Positions 8,864 to 16,503 of a DNA stretch of 64,000 nt are shown piece by piece; position 1 is the stretch's first letter, and the number at the start of each line of letters is the position of its first letter. Location: positions 1,167,988 through 1,231,987 of the forward strand of contig NZ_WAJT01000002.1 in NCBI RefSeq assembly GCF_009650605.1, read 5' to 3'. The notes beneath the pieces are model-generated. The model ran no database searches. It was not told the origin of the DNA and saw only the letters and a program-made list of their open reading frames with translations. The translations under genes and the position numbers were made by a program. The stretch comes from Labrenzia sp. CE80. Its GTDB lineage: Bacteria > Pseudomonadota > Alphaproteobacteria > Rhizobiales > Stappiaceae.

Positions 8864-8868
8864 TTCGC

Positions 8869-9252
8869 TCAGAAGCCTGCCGAGAGCACGTAACTGCTAA
8901 TGCCCAACATGGCGATGCTGGTGAAGAGTGGCATCGGAGGAAACTTCAAGGGGTTAGCGCCAGCTTGAATTGCGACAAACGCTGCCGTAGCGGCCAACAC
9001 TCCAGCGAGGAGTGCGTTGTAGAGCACGAGCAAATTGGTCTCCACGAAAAAGTCGCTGGCGAATGAGACGGTCATGAAGAGCATCAAGACGCTGTTGGCT
9101 TTCCATGAGAACATCAGCGTGTTGCGCGGGTCTTCAGGCAGCGTTGTGTTTTTCAAGATGGGTGACGCGTTCTGTGCGGTCCCGATAGTCATGTGAGTGA
9201 TGAGTGCGAGCAGCGTAATGGCCGTTGCCAAGGCTAAACAAACGAGTTGCAT
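8869..9252 (-). CDS. Hypothetical four-helix membrane protein
   Basis: 127 residues, with hydrophobic segments near 4-24, 52-72, 77-97 and 105-125. Family not recognised. First gene of a two-gene operon with the DUF2867 gene, transcribed away from a LysR-type regulator 98 bases off. That layout suggests the regulator controls the pair. Confidence 0.7.
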   Translation of the reverse strand: MQLVCLALATAITLLALITHMTIGTAQNASPILKNTTLPEDPRNTLMFSWKANSVLMLFMTVSFASDFFVETNLLVLYNALLAGVLAATAAFVAIQAGANPLKFPPMPLFTSIAMLGISSYVLSAGF

Positions 9253-9309
9253 TTTTAGTTCCTTCCAGGTGCTTCCTGATGAAGAACTAGCAACGAAATC
9301 GCACGACAG

Positions 9310-9332
9310 TTAGTTGCGTAGGTGGCAGCTAA
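9310..9332. promoter_or_regulatory. Dyad in the divergent LysR promoter region
   Basis: Inverted repeat TTAGTTGC and GCAGCTAA (one mismatch) with a 7-base centre, 18 bases before the LysR start codon and between divergent promoters. This is the usual place and shape for a LysR self-regulatory site. Binding is inferred. Confidence 0.4.
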
Positions 9333-9350
9333 GGTTCTACAATCGCAACC

Positions 9351-10232
9351 ATGCTTGAATGGAATGACTATCTCGTCATCTTGGCAATTGCTCGCAACAA
9401 AAGCCTTTATAAAACCGCACGTGCGCTCGGTGTCGCCGTCTCAACGGTTATGCGGCGTGTCGATCAGATCGAAGAACGTGCAGGTGCCCCCCTGTTTCGA
9501 AAAGCGGAAAGGGGGCACGAGCCAACACATGTCGGCAAGCTGCTGATTTCCAAGGCAGAGGAAATGGAGGTGCTCGCGCAAGCGGCGGAGCTTTCATTGA
9601 AGTCTGAAATCAGAGTCGGTCAGAACAAGGTTCGCATTAGTGCGAGTGAGGTGATTGCTCCCTTTTTTGTCGCGAGGCATTTGGCGAAAATCCGCGAGAA
9701 ATGTCCGAACCTCGATATTGCCTTGAGCGTATCGGATCGGAGCCCAAGTCAGACAGCAGAAGAGTTCGATATCTCTCTTTGGCCATCGACCCCCTCGAAC
9801 GAGGATCTATTTGGAAGGAAGTTGACAAGGGTGAAGTGGGCTCTGTTTGGCATGACGCAATCGGAAAATACGCCCGGAATGCTTTCGGCACGAAGCGGAG
9901 CAGTCGTAAACCTGTTCGGTCGTGATGGTGCAGAGAAAATCATCCCGACCTGCACTGATGCGGTCGACGTAACCACGCCGTCGATGTCGACCAACTCTCT
10001 CATTGCAGCCGCATCACTTGCGGCGTCTGGCATCGGGCCCGCCTATCTTCCTTGCATCTTGGGACGAAACTGGCCTGGGCTTCACCAGCTTACTTCGTCT
10101 GCCGATCATCAAATTGGTGAGCTTTGGGCCATCTACCGCAAAGATGCTGCGGACAGCCCGCAAATACGAACCTCCCTAAACCTCCTCGTCGAAGCTGCAG
10201 CGAGTGATGAAAGCATGTTTCTGGGGAATTAG
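9351..10232 (+). CDS. LysR-family transcriptional regulator
   Basis: 293 residues. The N-terminal helix-turn-helix (about 1-62) reads 'LEWNDYLVILAIARNKSLYKT' / 'ARALGVAVSTVMRRVDQIEE' in typical LysR order. A linker helix and a two-lobed ligand domain follow (about 88-290). It is divergent from the four-helix membrane protein/DUF2867 pair, its likely target. It lies on the left side of the b561/ABM/MarR cassette. The ligand cannot be predicted. Confidence 0.88.
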   Translation: MLEWNDYLVILAIARNKSLYKTARALGVAVSTVMRRVDQIEERAGAPLFRKAERGHEPTHVGKLLISKAEEMEVLAQAAELSLKSEIRVGQNKVRISASEVIAPFFVARHLAKIREKCPNLDIALSVSDRSPSQTAEEFDISLWPSTPSNEDLFGRKLTRVKWALFGMTQSENTPGMLSARSGAVVNLFGRDGAEKIIPTCTDAVDVTTPSMSTNSLIAAASLAASGIGPAYLPCILGRNWPGLHQLTSSADHQIGELWAIYRKDAADSPQIRTSLNLLVEAAASDESMFLGN

Positions 10233-10315
10233 GTGCCGGGTATCCATGGCGCCATCTTAAGAAGCGGTTTTTGAAATCTCAGTGAACGCCGGTGCAGCGA
10301 CTAAAACCCGAAATT

Positions 10316-10358
10316 GAACGCAAGTTGCCGGAACATAAGTTGCCAGAACGCAAATTTG
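10316..10358. repeat. Short 15-bp tandem repeat
   Basis: GAACGCAAGTTGCCG is followed directly by GAACATAAGTTGCCA and then a decayed third unit starting GAACGCAAATTTG. It lies in the 252-bp gap between the LysR gene and the cytochrome b561 gene, close to the left boundary of the repeat-bracketed cassette. Confidence 0.6.
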
Positions 10359-10402
10359 TTCGCTTCCCCGCCATTTGCCGGGGGTGCAATGCACAGACTT
10401 GT

Positions 10403-10470
10403 CATTCCGCCGCATAGACCTCTTCGCCGGAATTAGCCCGGTCCGTTCCGGGGATCTTGCCGCCCAGGCC
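10403..10470 (-). pseudogene. Remnant of a marR 3' end (left copy of a 68-bp direct repeat)
   Basis: The segment matches the end of the marR gene at 11958-12410: 32 identical bases (10439-10470 against 11974-12005) and 11 identical bases (10403-10413 against 11938-11948), at the same spacing. Read on the minus strand it encodes GLGGKIPGTDR, as in the intact gene, but continues to NSGEEVYAAE before its stop. The intact gene has an earlier stop after TGSD. So this is a diverged second copy of the gene end, left behind by duplication or insertion. Confidence 0.7.
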
Positions 10471-10484
10471 TGAACACTGAGTGC

Positions 10485-11033
10485 TTAAACTGTGTCACCG
10501 CGACGAAACCAGATTCGAGTGATCGGAAGGTCTTTTTTGATGAGATGATGATATAAAGCTCCGCCAGTATGGAACAGCAGCAACGCCATCAAGATCTTTG
10601 CACCGACTCCATGGAGTATCCGCGGCGGATAGGTCGAGAATTCGGGCAATCGACCGGACACTCCAAAGAGGATGATGGAACTGGCGCCTGACATGACAAG
10701 CAGCCCAATGCCGCTTACGGACATAACAGCAATCAAGACGTAAAAGAGCTGGTGGACGGCGCTTGCGCTCGCATGTTGCCACCTCGGTGTGTCCGCAACA
10801 GGTTTGGGCTTTTGGTCTGCAAAGCTCCACCAGTAGATACGGAGCACGGTCAGTGCGAGAATGGCGATGCCAAGCGGGGCATGGATGCTCAAAATCTGTA
10901 ACTTCGCGCCGGGGTCCATCGTGTTGTCCGCACGAAATCCGGACACCAGCAAGGCAATGATCAAGAGCGCGCTGAGCCAATGTATCGTAACCGCAACCAA
11001 TCCATAGCGGCTTGGGGTGCTTTTCATGGACAT
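10485..11033 (-). CDS. Cytochrome b561-family protein
   Basis: 182-residue inner-membrane dihaem protein with four helices. Haem-ligand histidines are visible in 'TIHWLSALLIIALL' (helix 1), 'SIHAPLGIAILAL' (helix 2), 'AVHQLFYVLIAVM' (helix 3) and 'LLFHTGGALYHHL' (helix 4). Such proteins pass electrons between quinol and periplasmic acceptors, or oxidise superoxide. It follows the ABM gene by 10 bases on the same strand, with GAGGGT before the start, so the two form an operon next to a divergent MarR gene. Confidence 0.88.
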   Translation of the reverse strand: MSMKSTPSRYGLVAVTIHWLSALLIIALLVSGFRADNTMDPGAKLQILSIHAPLGIAILALTVLRIYWWSFADQKPKPVADTPRWQHASASAVHQLFYVLIAVMSVSGIGLLVMSGASSIILFGVSGRLPEFSTYPPRILHGVGAKILMALLLFHTGGALYHHLIKKDLPITRIWFRRGDTV

Positions 11034-11043
11034 CGTCAGACCC

Positions 11044-11409
11044 TCAATCCGATCTTACTAGCGAGTAGAGCGCAGGCGAGGGAACCACCCCGTCGACGCG
11101 CTCGATTCCACTTTCCTGCGACAGTGCGAGATGGGCATTTTTGAAGGCATCCGCGCTTTCCCATTTTGCGATATTGATCAGCTGGAACTTCGCATCTGGC
11201 GTGATTGCCTGGTGCAGAGCTGTGGAAATATAGCCCGGTTGCTTCTTCATAAATTCGGCTGCCCGCTCCCAAAACGAAATCGCCTCATCCTCCTTGCCGG
11301 CTGGCACGACGAAGGCGTTGATCAGCGTTACGGCCTCTTCGTTGGCGGCAAATGCCGGATTGCTGGTGAATAGAAGGGCTGTCACGACAGCCAGGGCGGT
11401 TTTTCTCAT
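11044..11409 (-). CDS. Secreted antibiotic-biosynthesis-monooxygenase (ABM) domain protein
   Basis: 121 residues. A clear signal peptide (about 1-21, ending NPAFA) precedes one ABM ferredoxin-like domain ('VTLINAFVVPAGKEDEAISFW', 'PGYISTALHQAI', 'FQLINIAKWES'). ABM domains act as small monooxygenases, often on quinones; export to the periplasm is less usual. AGAGGAAAG precedes the ATG. First gene of the operon with cytochrome b561, divergent from the MarR gene. The shared promoter region carries two identical palindromes. A periplasmic quinone or redox detoxification role is inference. Confidence 0.82.
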   Translation of the reverse strand: MRKTALAVVTALLFTSNPAFAANEEAVTLINAFVVPAGKEDEAISFWERAAEFMKKQPGYISTALHQAITPDAKFQLINIAKWESADAFKNAHLALSQESGIERVDGVVPSPALYSLVRSD

Positions 11410-11434
11410 GAAATCTTTCCTCTGAGATATATTG

Positions 11435-11468
11435 ATAGCATGCTATATATCATTGAATAGCTTGCTAT
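11435..11468. promoter_or_regulatory. Paired MarR-type operators, ATAGC-NN-GCTAT twice
   Basis: ATAGCATGCTAT (11435-11446) and ATAGCTTGCTAT (11457-11468) share ATAGC/GCTAT arms and are 22 bases apart, two helical turns. They sit between the divergent ABM and MarR genes. The second overlaps the first possible MarR start codon. Strong candidate for autoregulation and co-repression of the ABM/b561 operon. Confidence 0.7.
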
Positions 11469-11487
11469 GCAAGTGGTAGCGTCTGGC

Positions 11488-11919
11488 ATGCTTTTCGACA
11501 AAGAAGACTCAGCGGGCTACCTGATCAATCACTTGGCGCGCTTGTTCGCACGGGAACTCCAGGACCGTATCCAGCCCTTGGGCATCGCAACCGGGCAGTT
11601 TCCCATTCTCCTCGAACTCTGGAATGGGGATGGCCTCACGCAACGCGAGTTGCTGAGTGAAATCGACGTTGAACAGGCGACGCTTGCGAATACGCTTACT
11701 CGCATGGAGCGCGATGGGTTGATCAAGCGCACCAAACATCCACAAGATGCCAGAGCCCAGCAAATCTGGCTGACAGACAAAGCGAAGGCTATCAAGACTG
11801 AGGCCTATCGCGCCGCACTGGAAACCAATCAGGAAGCGTTGGCTAAGCTAAGCGAGAGCGAAAAGGTGATCTTCTTGGGGCTGATACAGAAGGTCATAGG
11901 TACCATGCGTTCGCAATGA
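11488..11919 (+). CDS. MarR-family transcriptional regulator
   Basis: About 143 residues from the ATG at 11488. An in-frame ATG at 11467 would add seven residues but starts inside the second operator box. Winged helix-turn-helix: 'GLTQRELLSEIDVEQATLANTL' (recognition), 'TRMERDGLIKRTKHPQDARAQ' (wing), flanked by dimerisation helices at both ends. It is divergent from the ABM/b561 operon and lies within the cassette bracketed by marR-end repeats. It is not a close copy of the marR gene that follows. Ligands of this family are often phenolics or quinones. Confidence 0.88.
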   Translation: MLFDKEDSAGYLINHLARLFARELQDRIQPLGIATGQFPILLELWNGDGLTQRELLSEIDVEQATLANTLTRMERDGLIKRTKHPQDARAQQIWLTDKAKAIKTEAYRAALETNQEALAKLSESEKVIFLGLIQKVIGTMRSQ

Positions 11920-11937
11920 TGGCGGAGCACAAAGCTC

Positions 11938-12005
11938 CATTCCGCCGCCTAGGCCTCTCAGTCCGAACCGGTCCGGTCCGTTCCGGGGATCTTGCCGCCC
12001 AGGCC
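11938..12005. repeat. Right copy of the 68-bp direct repeat (3' end of marR)
   Basis: Covers the last codons and downstream bases of the minus-strand marR gene. It pairs with the remnant at 10403-10470: 32-base and 11-base identical blocks at equal spacing, with the 25 bases between them about 60 percent alike. The two copies enclose exactly the b561, ABM and MarR genes. Confidence 0.7.
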
Positions 12006-12410
12006 ATTTCGAAGCTGACGGGCGAGGTTGAAGAACGCCGGTGCGTCTTCGCCCAGAACCGCCTTGATGACGGCGTCCACTTCCGACCAGGCCGTGACGA
12101 TCCCGTCCAGCAAAGTGCGGCCGTTGTCGGTCAACTCTAGGATGTTGCTCCGGCGCGAGGCTGGGTCAACGGAGCGGGTGAGATAGCCTGCCGCCAGTAG
12201 CCGTTCGGTCATGGTGCTCATGCTGGCGGCGCTGACGCCGAATGTCGCTGCCAGCTCTACCTGGGATACAGGTCCCATGCGGCTCATGGCTTCCAGAACC
12301 AGCGCCTGACGCGGCTGAACGCCCAAAGGCGCCAGCTTCTTGCGCAGTTCCGTCTCGACAAGATTGGCACTGTGAAGCAGTCCGTGAAAATCGATCTGAT
12401 CAACTTGCAT
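11958..12410 (-). CDS. MarR-family transcriptional regulator (second)
   Basis: About 150 residues from the ATG at 12410; a longer frame would run into the divergent promoter. Typical core: 'GVQPRQALVLEAMSRMGPVSQ', 'ELAATFGVSAASMSTMTERLL', 'AGYLTRSVDPASRRSNILELT'. The C-terminus (GLGGKIPGTDRTGSD) is the segment duplicated at 10403-10470. It is divergent from the YHYH-domain gene with 76 bases between starts, so those genes are its probable targets. Confidence 0.88.
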   Translation of the reverse strand: MQVDQIDFHGLLHSANLVETELRKKLAPLGVQPRQALVLEAMSRMGPVSQVELAATFGVSAASMSTMTERLLAAGYLTRSVDPASRRSNILELTDNGRTLLDGIVTAWSEVDAVIKAVLGEDAPAFFNLARQLRNGLGGKIPGTDRTGSD

Positions 12411-12418
12411 GATGATTG

Positions 12419-12430
12419 TTAATATACTAA
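12419..12430. promoter_or_regulatory. Candidate MarR operator between marR and the YHYH gene
   Basis: TTAATATACTAA is palindromic at five of six base pairs. It lies 9 bases upstream of the MarR start in an AT-rich divergent promoter, the usual form of a MarR box. Inference from shape and place. Confidence 0.4.
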
Positions 12431-12486
12431 GTGTTTTCGCGCAACAAGTCGGGGGCGACCATTGCAAACACGTTGAGGGGATCCTC

Positions 12487-13536
12487 ATGCGCTTGAATTC
12501 GGCCGAAATTCGCAGATCTGCGAAGGCGGTTCACCTGTTCTCCCTCCTTGCAGCCGTTGCCCTTGCCGGGCCAGCCGTTGCCCATGGAGATCACCCCGCC
12601 GACCCTGACCTTGCCCGTGTCGCGAGCTTCTTTGCCGGTGCGCAAATCGTCGAAGGACCGACCAAGGTTGATTGCACCCTTTCGGAAGGGGCGAAGACCA
12701 CCTGCTTTTCCATCACCGTTCGTCCCGACCCGAAGGACTACACGCCGGGGCCCTGGTGTCCGACGAACATCTCGCAAGGCGCTGAAGCTGGCGGCATCTG
12801 GTTCCTGGATGGCAAAGCTGTCGATGTTGATGGTGAATTCATCACTCGGCTGGCGGAGGTCTATGGCGATTCCAAATGGAAGCTCTACGATCCGGAAACC
12901 GGCGACGTGCGTTACACTGGCACGCTTGAAGCCTGCCAGGCAGCCGCCCGTCCGGACGTTGATCCACAATATCAGAACCACTGCGTCCAGTGCTTGCCAG
13001 AGTATATGCCCGAAGATGCTTCGGTGACCTATGTCATTCCACTTGAGCCAGTACCCGGCAACAGGCCGAGGCCAATCAGGCATGGCGGCTCGGGCATCGC
13101 ATCAAATGGTGTGCGCCTTGATGGGCCCGCACCGCTGCATGCGATCCTGGGCGCACATACCATCGCGCCGTTTGATGACTGCGGCGGCCATGTGAACTTG
13201 CATGTCGGCTATCATTATCACGCGGTGACCGATTGCCTGTCACCGGCTGCCACGACGCTGAGCGGCGCCCCCCCTGAGGCCGTGAAAGCCCATGGCGGTC
13301 AAATCGGCATTGCCATGGACGGTCATGCGATCTTTCCGCATCTGATGGCAGATGGCACTGAGCCTGAGGGCCTTGATGCCTGCTACGGCCGTGAAGGTGA
13401 GGGGCTGCCCTATCACTATCACGTCGGCTCTGCCGGTTCGAACCAGATCCTCGGGTGCCTTGCGGCCCAGACTGGCTGTGTCTTGCCTGAAAGTGGCATG
13501 GCCTGCGACGCCAGCCGCCGTCCTCCGCGGCCCTGA
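12487..13536 (+). CDS. Secreted YHYH-domain protein
   Basis: About 349 residues. The start at 12487 has GAGGGG upstream and gives a signal peptide ending PAVAHG near residue 33. The last third carries two copies of the histidine-rich signature: 'HVNLHVGYHYHAVTD' and 'GLPYHYHVGSAGSNQILGC'. Cysteines are frequent and probably form disulfides in the periplasm or outside. The YHYH domain occurs in secreted bacterial proteins of unknown function; metal binding by the histidines is an inference. It is divergent from a MarR gene and followed by a small secreted protein that probably shares its transcript. Confidence 0.82.
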   Translation: MRLNSAEIRRSAKAVHLFSLLAAVALAGPAVAHGDHPADPDLARVASFFAGAQIVEGPTKVDCTLSEGAKTTCFSITVRPDPKDYTPGPWCPTNISQGAEAGGIWFLDGKAVDVDGEFITRLAEVYGDSKWKLYDPETGDVRYTGTLEACQAAARPDVDPQYQNHCVQCLPEYMPEDASVTYVIPLEPVPGNRPRPIRHGGSGIASNGVRLDGPAPLHAILGAHTIAPFDDCGGHVNLHVGYHYHAVTDCLSPAATTLSGAPPEAVKAHGGQIGIAMDGHAIFPHLMADGTEPEGLDACYGREGEGLPYHYHVGSAGSNQILGCLAAQTGCVLPESGMACDASRRPPRP

Positions 13537-13604
13537 GGTCACGGCGCCCGCTTGCGGGCTAACTCCCCCAAAACTGAACCTGAAGCTTAAACGAGAGAGT
13601 TCAA

Positions 13605-13967
13605 ATGAAACCGATGTCCCTGCGCCTCGCGCCGGCTGCTGCCGCCGCGTTGATGTCCCTGTCTGGTCTCATCCAGGCTGGTCTGGTCCAATCTGTGATG
13701 GCGGATGAGGTCGCTCCCGTAACACCAATCCAGGTCGAAAGCCTCCAGATCGCGCAGTCCGGTCAGGGCAATTCCGAAGGTCGGCCCAAGGGCGGACGTC
13801 CTCCGCGCGAGGCGTTTGAAGCCTGCCAGTCAAAGGCCGTGAACGATAGCTGTCAGGTCACCCTTCCGGACGGTAATTCCATGACCGGCACTTGCCTGGC
13901 GCCGCCTCAAGGTGGCGAGGGCGCGATTGCCTGCGTGCCTGCCGGTGGTCCGAAGCCTCGCGGCTGA
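13605..13967 (+). CDS. Small secreted four-cysteine protein
   Basis: 120 residues with a long N-terminal hydrophobic signal (about 1-33, possible cleavage after VMA). After a low-complexity linker comes a compact module with four cysteines: 'FEACQSKAVNDSCQVTLPDG' then 'GTCLAPP' and 'IACVP'. I remember this spacing from short secreted proteins of unknown function that accompany YHYH-type genes. The two last cysteine pairs could form disulfides. It follows the YHYH gene by 68 bases on the same strand, with GAGAG before the ATG. Confidence 0.7.
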   Translation: MKPMSLRLAPAAAAALMSLSGLIQAGLVQSVMADEVAPVTPIQVESLQIAQSGQGNSEGRPKGGRPPREAFEACQSKAVNDSCQVTLPDGNSMTGTCLAPPQGGEGAIACVPAGGPKPRG

Positions 13968-13989
13968 CCGATGACCGACTGACTGCAAA

Positions 13990-14014
13990 GCGTCCTGCGC
14001 CTGGCGCGGGACGC
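13990..14014. terminator. Hairpin between convergent genes
   Basis: Twelve-base inverted repeat GCGTCCTGCGCC and GGCGCGGGACGC (one mismatch) with a very short loop, between the end of the secreted-protein gene and the end of the convergent GntR gene. It may serve both directions. Confidence 0.5.
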
Positions 14015-14017
14015 GCC

Positions 14018-14722
14018 TCACTCGGCCGCGTTGATTTGATCGGCTGAGGTTTCCTGGCGATGGGCGGAAACCGACGCGACGAAGTCGTTGAAACGTTCGC
14101 CCTGGATCAGTACATGCTGGCGCATCGCTTCGGCAGCAGCGGCTGCATCGCCAGCGGAGATGGCCGCGACGATCTGCTCATGTTCGGCGTGCGAATTGGA
14201 AACTCGGTTCGGCACTCTCAGCTGCACGCGTCGGTAGACCTTCAGCCGGTTCTGCAGATGCAGGGCCTGCTCTGCCAGAAAGCCGTTGTGGCTGGCGCCA
14301 TAGATGGTTTCATGAAAGGTCTGATTGGCGCGGAAATAGGCGTCCGGATCGCCGCCGCGTTGAGCCTCGGAACAGGCCTCATGGGCGGCTTTCAACCGCG
14401 CCAGCTCGAGCGAGGTGATCCGCCGCGCCGCCAGCCGGCCGCAACTGGCCTCAAGATCTGCCATCACTTCGAACATTTCGATCAGTCGCCCGATGCCGAT
14501 TTCGCGCACGAAACTGCCCCTGCGCGGGCGAATCTCGACCAGACCTGCAACCGACAACTCGATCAGGGCCTCGCGGATCGGCGTGCGCGAGACTTCAAAC
14601 CTGTTGGCCAACGTAACTTCGTCGAGACGCGAGCCCGCCGGATAGCGGCCCGTGACGATATCGTTTTCGAGCATTTCACGCAGGGCCTGAGCCCGTCGGG
14701 TTCTGGTCGGATGCTTGGTCAT
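14018..14722 (-). CDS. matR: GntR-family regulator of the malonate operon (FCD subfamily)
   Basis: 234 residues. Winged helix about 8-75 ('GSRLDEVTLANRFEVSRTP' then 'IREALIELSVAGLVEIRPRRG'), then an FCD helical domain about 80-215. Divergent from the TRAP transporter/matAB genes with 154 bases between. A perfect GntR-type palindrome (14751-14760) lies 29 bases before its own start. By analogy with the matR regulator of rhizobial mat loci it should respond to malonate or a product, but that is inferred from context. The symbol follows that analogy. Confidence 0.85.
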   Translation of the reverse strand: MTKHPTRTRRAQALREMLENDIVTGRYPAGSRLDEVTLANRFEVSRTPIREALIELSVAGLVEIRPRRGSFVREIGIGRLIEMFEVMADLEASCGRLAARRITSLELARLKAAHEACSEAQRGGDPDAYFRANQTFHETIYGASHNGFLAEQALHLQNRLKVYRRVQLRVPNRVSNSHAEHEQIVAAISAGDAAAAAEAMRQHVLIQGERFNDFVASVSAHRQETSADQINAAE

Positions 14723-14750
14723 CTTTTCAAAATATGCAAAGAGCTTATTC

Positions 14751-14760
14751 TTGTATACAA
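14751..14760. promoter_or_regulatory. FadR-subfamily GntR operator TTGTATACAA
   Basis: A perfect 10-base palindrome fitting the FadR-subfamily consensus (TNGT...ACNA), in the divergent promoter between the GntR gene and the TRAP binding-protein gene. Expected binding site of the neighbouring regulator, controlling both directions. Confidence 0.65.
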
Positions 14761-14876
14761 AATTCGTTGACTCGCATGCGGGCTCTATGATTGCCTGCGT
14801 GAAGGCGGATAACGCCGTAAGGGGCAGAGGAGCGGAAGGCCGGGAACCGGACGCTCGCCCCCGATGGGAGGAAACA

Positions 14877-15875
14877 ATGAACTATTTTACGAAAACAGCA
14901 CTGGCCATGAGCGTCGCGATACTTGCCGCGTCTCCGATGGCCCAGGCGGAAACCACACTCAAGGCATCGCACCAGTGGCCAGGTGGAAAGGGCGATGTCC
15001 GCGACGAGATGGTCCAGATCCTGGCCCGGGAAGTCGCCAATGCCAATGTAGACCTGAAGATCCAGGTTTATCCGGGCAAGTCCCTGTTCAAGCCGCGCGA
15101 GCAGTGGGGCGCCATGGTCAAGGGTGTGCTGGATATCTCCGCATTCCCGCTCGACTATGCCTCGGGCCGTCATCCGGAATTTTCCGCGACCCTGATGCCA
15201 GGTCTCGTGCGCAACCACGACCGCGCCGCTCGTCTGAACACGTCGCCTTTCATGGATGACATCAAGAAAGTCATCAATGATGCTGGCGTTGTCGTTCTGG
15301 CCGACGCGTGGCTCGCAGGTGCCTTTGCTTCCAAGAAGCAGTGCATCACAAGCCCGGAAAGCATGAAGGGCCAGGTGACTCGCGCAGCAGGGCCTGCGTT
15401 TGAGCAGATGCTGGTTGGGGCAGGGGCATCCATCGCCTCCATGCCATCGTCCGAGATCTACACCGGCCTACAGACCGGCGTTCTGGACGCTGCCAACACG
15501 TCTTCCGGCTCCTTCGTCTCTTACCGGATCTATGAACAGGCAACCTGTCTGACCAAGCCGGGCGCGAACGCCCTGTGGTTCATGTATGAGCCGATCCTAA
15601 TGTCCAAGCGCAGCTGGGACGAGCTGAACGAAGACCAGCAAAAGGCGTTGCTGGCTGCCGGCAAGGTTGCCGAAGAATACTTCCTGGGTGAAGCCAAGGG
15701 TCTCGATGACAAGCTGGTGGAAGCCTATTCCAACGCTGGTGTCGAGGTCGTGGAAATGTCGGGTGACGACTACGACCAGTGGCTCGCGATCGCAAAGGAG
15801 ACTTCCTACAAAAACTTTGCTGAGAAGGTCGATGGCGGCCAGGAGCTGATCGACAAGGCATTGGCCGTCGAATAA
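14877..15875 (+). CDS. TRAP transporter solute-binding subunit (DctP family), probably for malonate
   Basis: 332 residues. Signal peptide 1-25 (ends PMAQA) and DctP fold throughout: 'YPGKSLFKPREQWGAMVKG', 'ADAWLAGAFASKKQ', 'EIYTGLQTGVLDAANTSSGS' with the carboxylate-gripping Arg expected near 'GQVTRAAGPAFEQML'. GGGAGG lies 6 bases before the ATG. Followed by both TRAP membrane subunits, malonyl-CoA decarboxylase and malonyl-CoA synthetase, which identifies the cargo as malonate by context. A hairpin after the gene would raise its expression above that of the membrane subunits. Confidence 0.88.
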   Translation: MNYFTKTALAMSVAILAASPMAQAETTLKASHQWPGGKGDVRDEMVQILAREVANANVDLKIQVYPGKSLFKPREQWGAMVKGVLDISAFPLDYASGRHPEFSATLMPGLVRNHDRAARLNTSPFMDDIKKVINDAGVVVLADAWLAGAFASKKQCITSPESMKGQVTRAAGPAFEQMLVGAGASIASMPSSEIYTGLQTGVLDAANTSSGSFVSYRIYEQATCLTKPGANALWFMYEPILMSKRSWDELNEDQQKALLAAGKVAEEYFLGEAKGLDDKLVEAYSNAGVEVVEMSGDDYDQWLAIAKETSYKNFAEKVDGGQELIDKALAVE

Positions 15876-15897
15876 CGCGCGGCTTCAAGCTCAAGTT

Positions 15898-15935
15898 CCT
15901 CCGGGCCTGTGCGCGTCAAGCCGCAGGTTCGGAGG
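15898..15935 (+). terminator. Attenuating hairpin after the TRAP binding-protein gene
   Basis: Arms CCTCCGGGCCTG and CAGGTTCGGAGG (imperfect inside) are followed by ATTTT. The gap between the binding protein and the small permease is 139 bases, while all later genes overlap or nearly touch. This is the usual layout for making more binding protein than permease. Confidence 0.55.
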
Positions 15936-16014
15936 GATTTTCTCACCTGCAAATACTCATAGATGTTGCGGGCGCTTTCGAGCGCTCAAGGCTGTCTGAC
16001 GTCGGACCACATTC

Positions 16015-16503
16015 ATGACTGCTTACATTCGCTGGGTTTCGGCCCTGTCCCGCCTGGCGGCCGTCGCTGCCTTGTTTCTTTTGGCCTCGGCTATTGTGGT
16101 CGTGACCCAGATGGTGGTCATGCGCTACTTTCTGAATGCCTCGACGGTCTGGCAGACCGAGTATGTGATCTATGCCCTGGTCGCGATGACATTTCTGGCG
16201 TCTCCGTTCGTCCTTATGGAAAAGGGCCATGTGAACGTCGACCTGCTTTATCTCCAGCTCCACGGCGTTGCGCGACAAGTCATCCAATCGCTGGCCGGTC
16301 TGATTGGGCTCTTGTTCTGCTCCCTGCTCGCCTGGTCCGGCTGGACCTACTTCGAGGAGGCCTGGTCCTACGGCTGGACCACGGACACAGTCTGGGCGCT
16401 TCCGCTCTGGATTCCCTTGCTGCCCCTGCCTCTGGGGGTCGGTCTGATGACGCTGCAATACATTGCTGAAATCGCCAAGATCTGGAGAGGGGAGCCCGCA
16501 TGA
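16015..16503 (+). CDS. TRAP transporter small membrane subunit (DctQ family)
   Basis: 162 residues, four membrane helices (about 13-35, 48-66, 88-110, 128-150). The family motif is 'YFLNASTVWQTEYVIYALVAMTFLASPF' across helices 1-2, with 'GHVNVDLLYLQL' after it. It overlaps the large subunit by four bases (ATGA), implying translational coupling. Confidence 0.88.
   Translation: MTAYIRWVSALSRLAAVAALFLLASAIVVVTQMVVMRYFLNASTVWQTEYVIYALVAMTFLASPFVLMEKGHVNVDLLYLQLHGVARQVIQSLAGLIGLLFCSLLAWSGWTYFEEAWSYGWTTDTVWALPLWIPLLPLPLGVGLMTLQYIAEIAKIWRGEPA

Noticed and set aside
10316..10358. 15-bp tandem repeat as a possible iteron or CRISPR-like element
   Set aside because: Only two good copies and a decayed third, with no spacer and no replication gene nearby.
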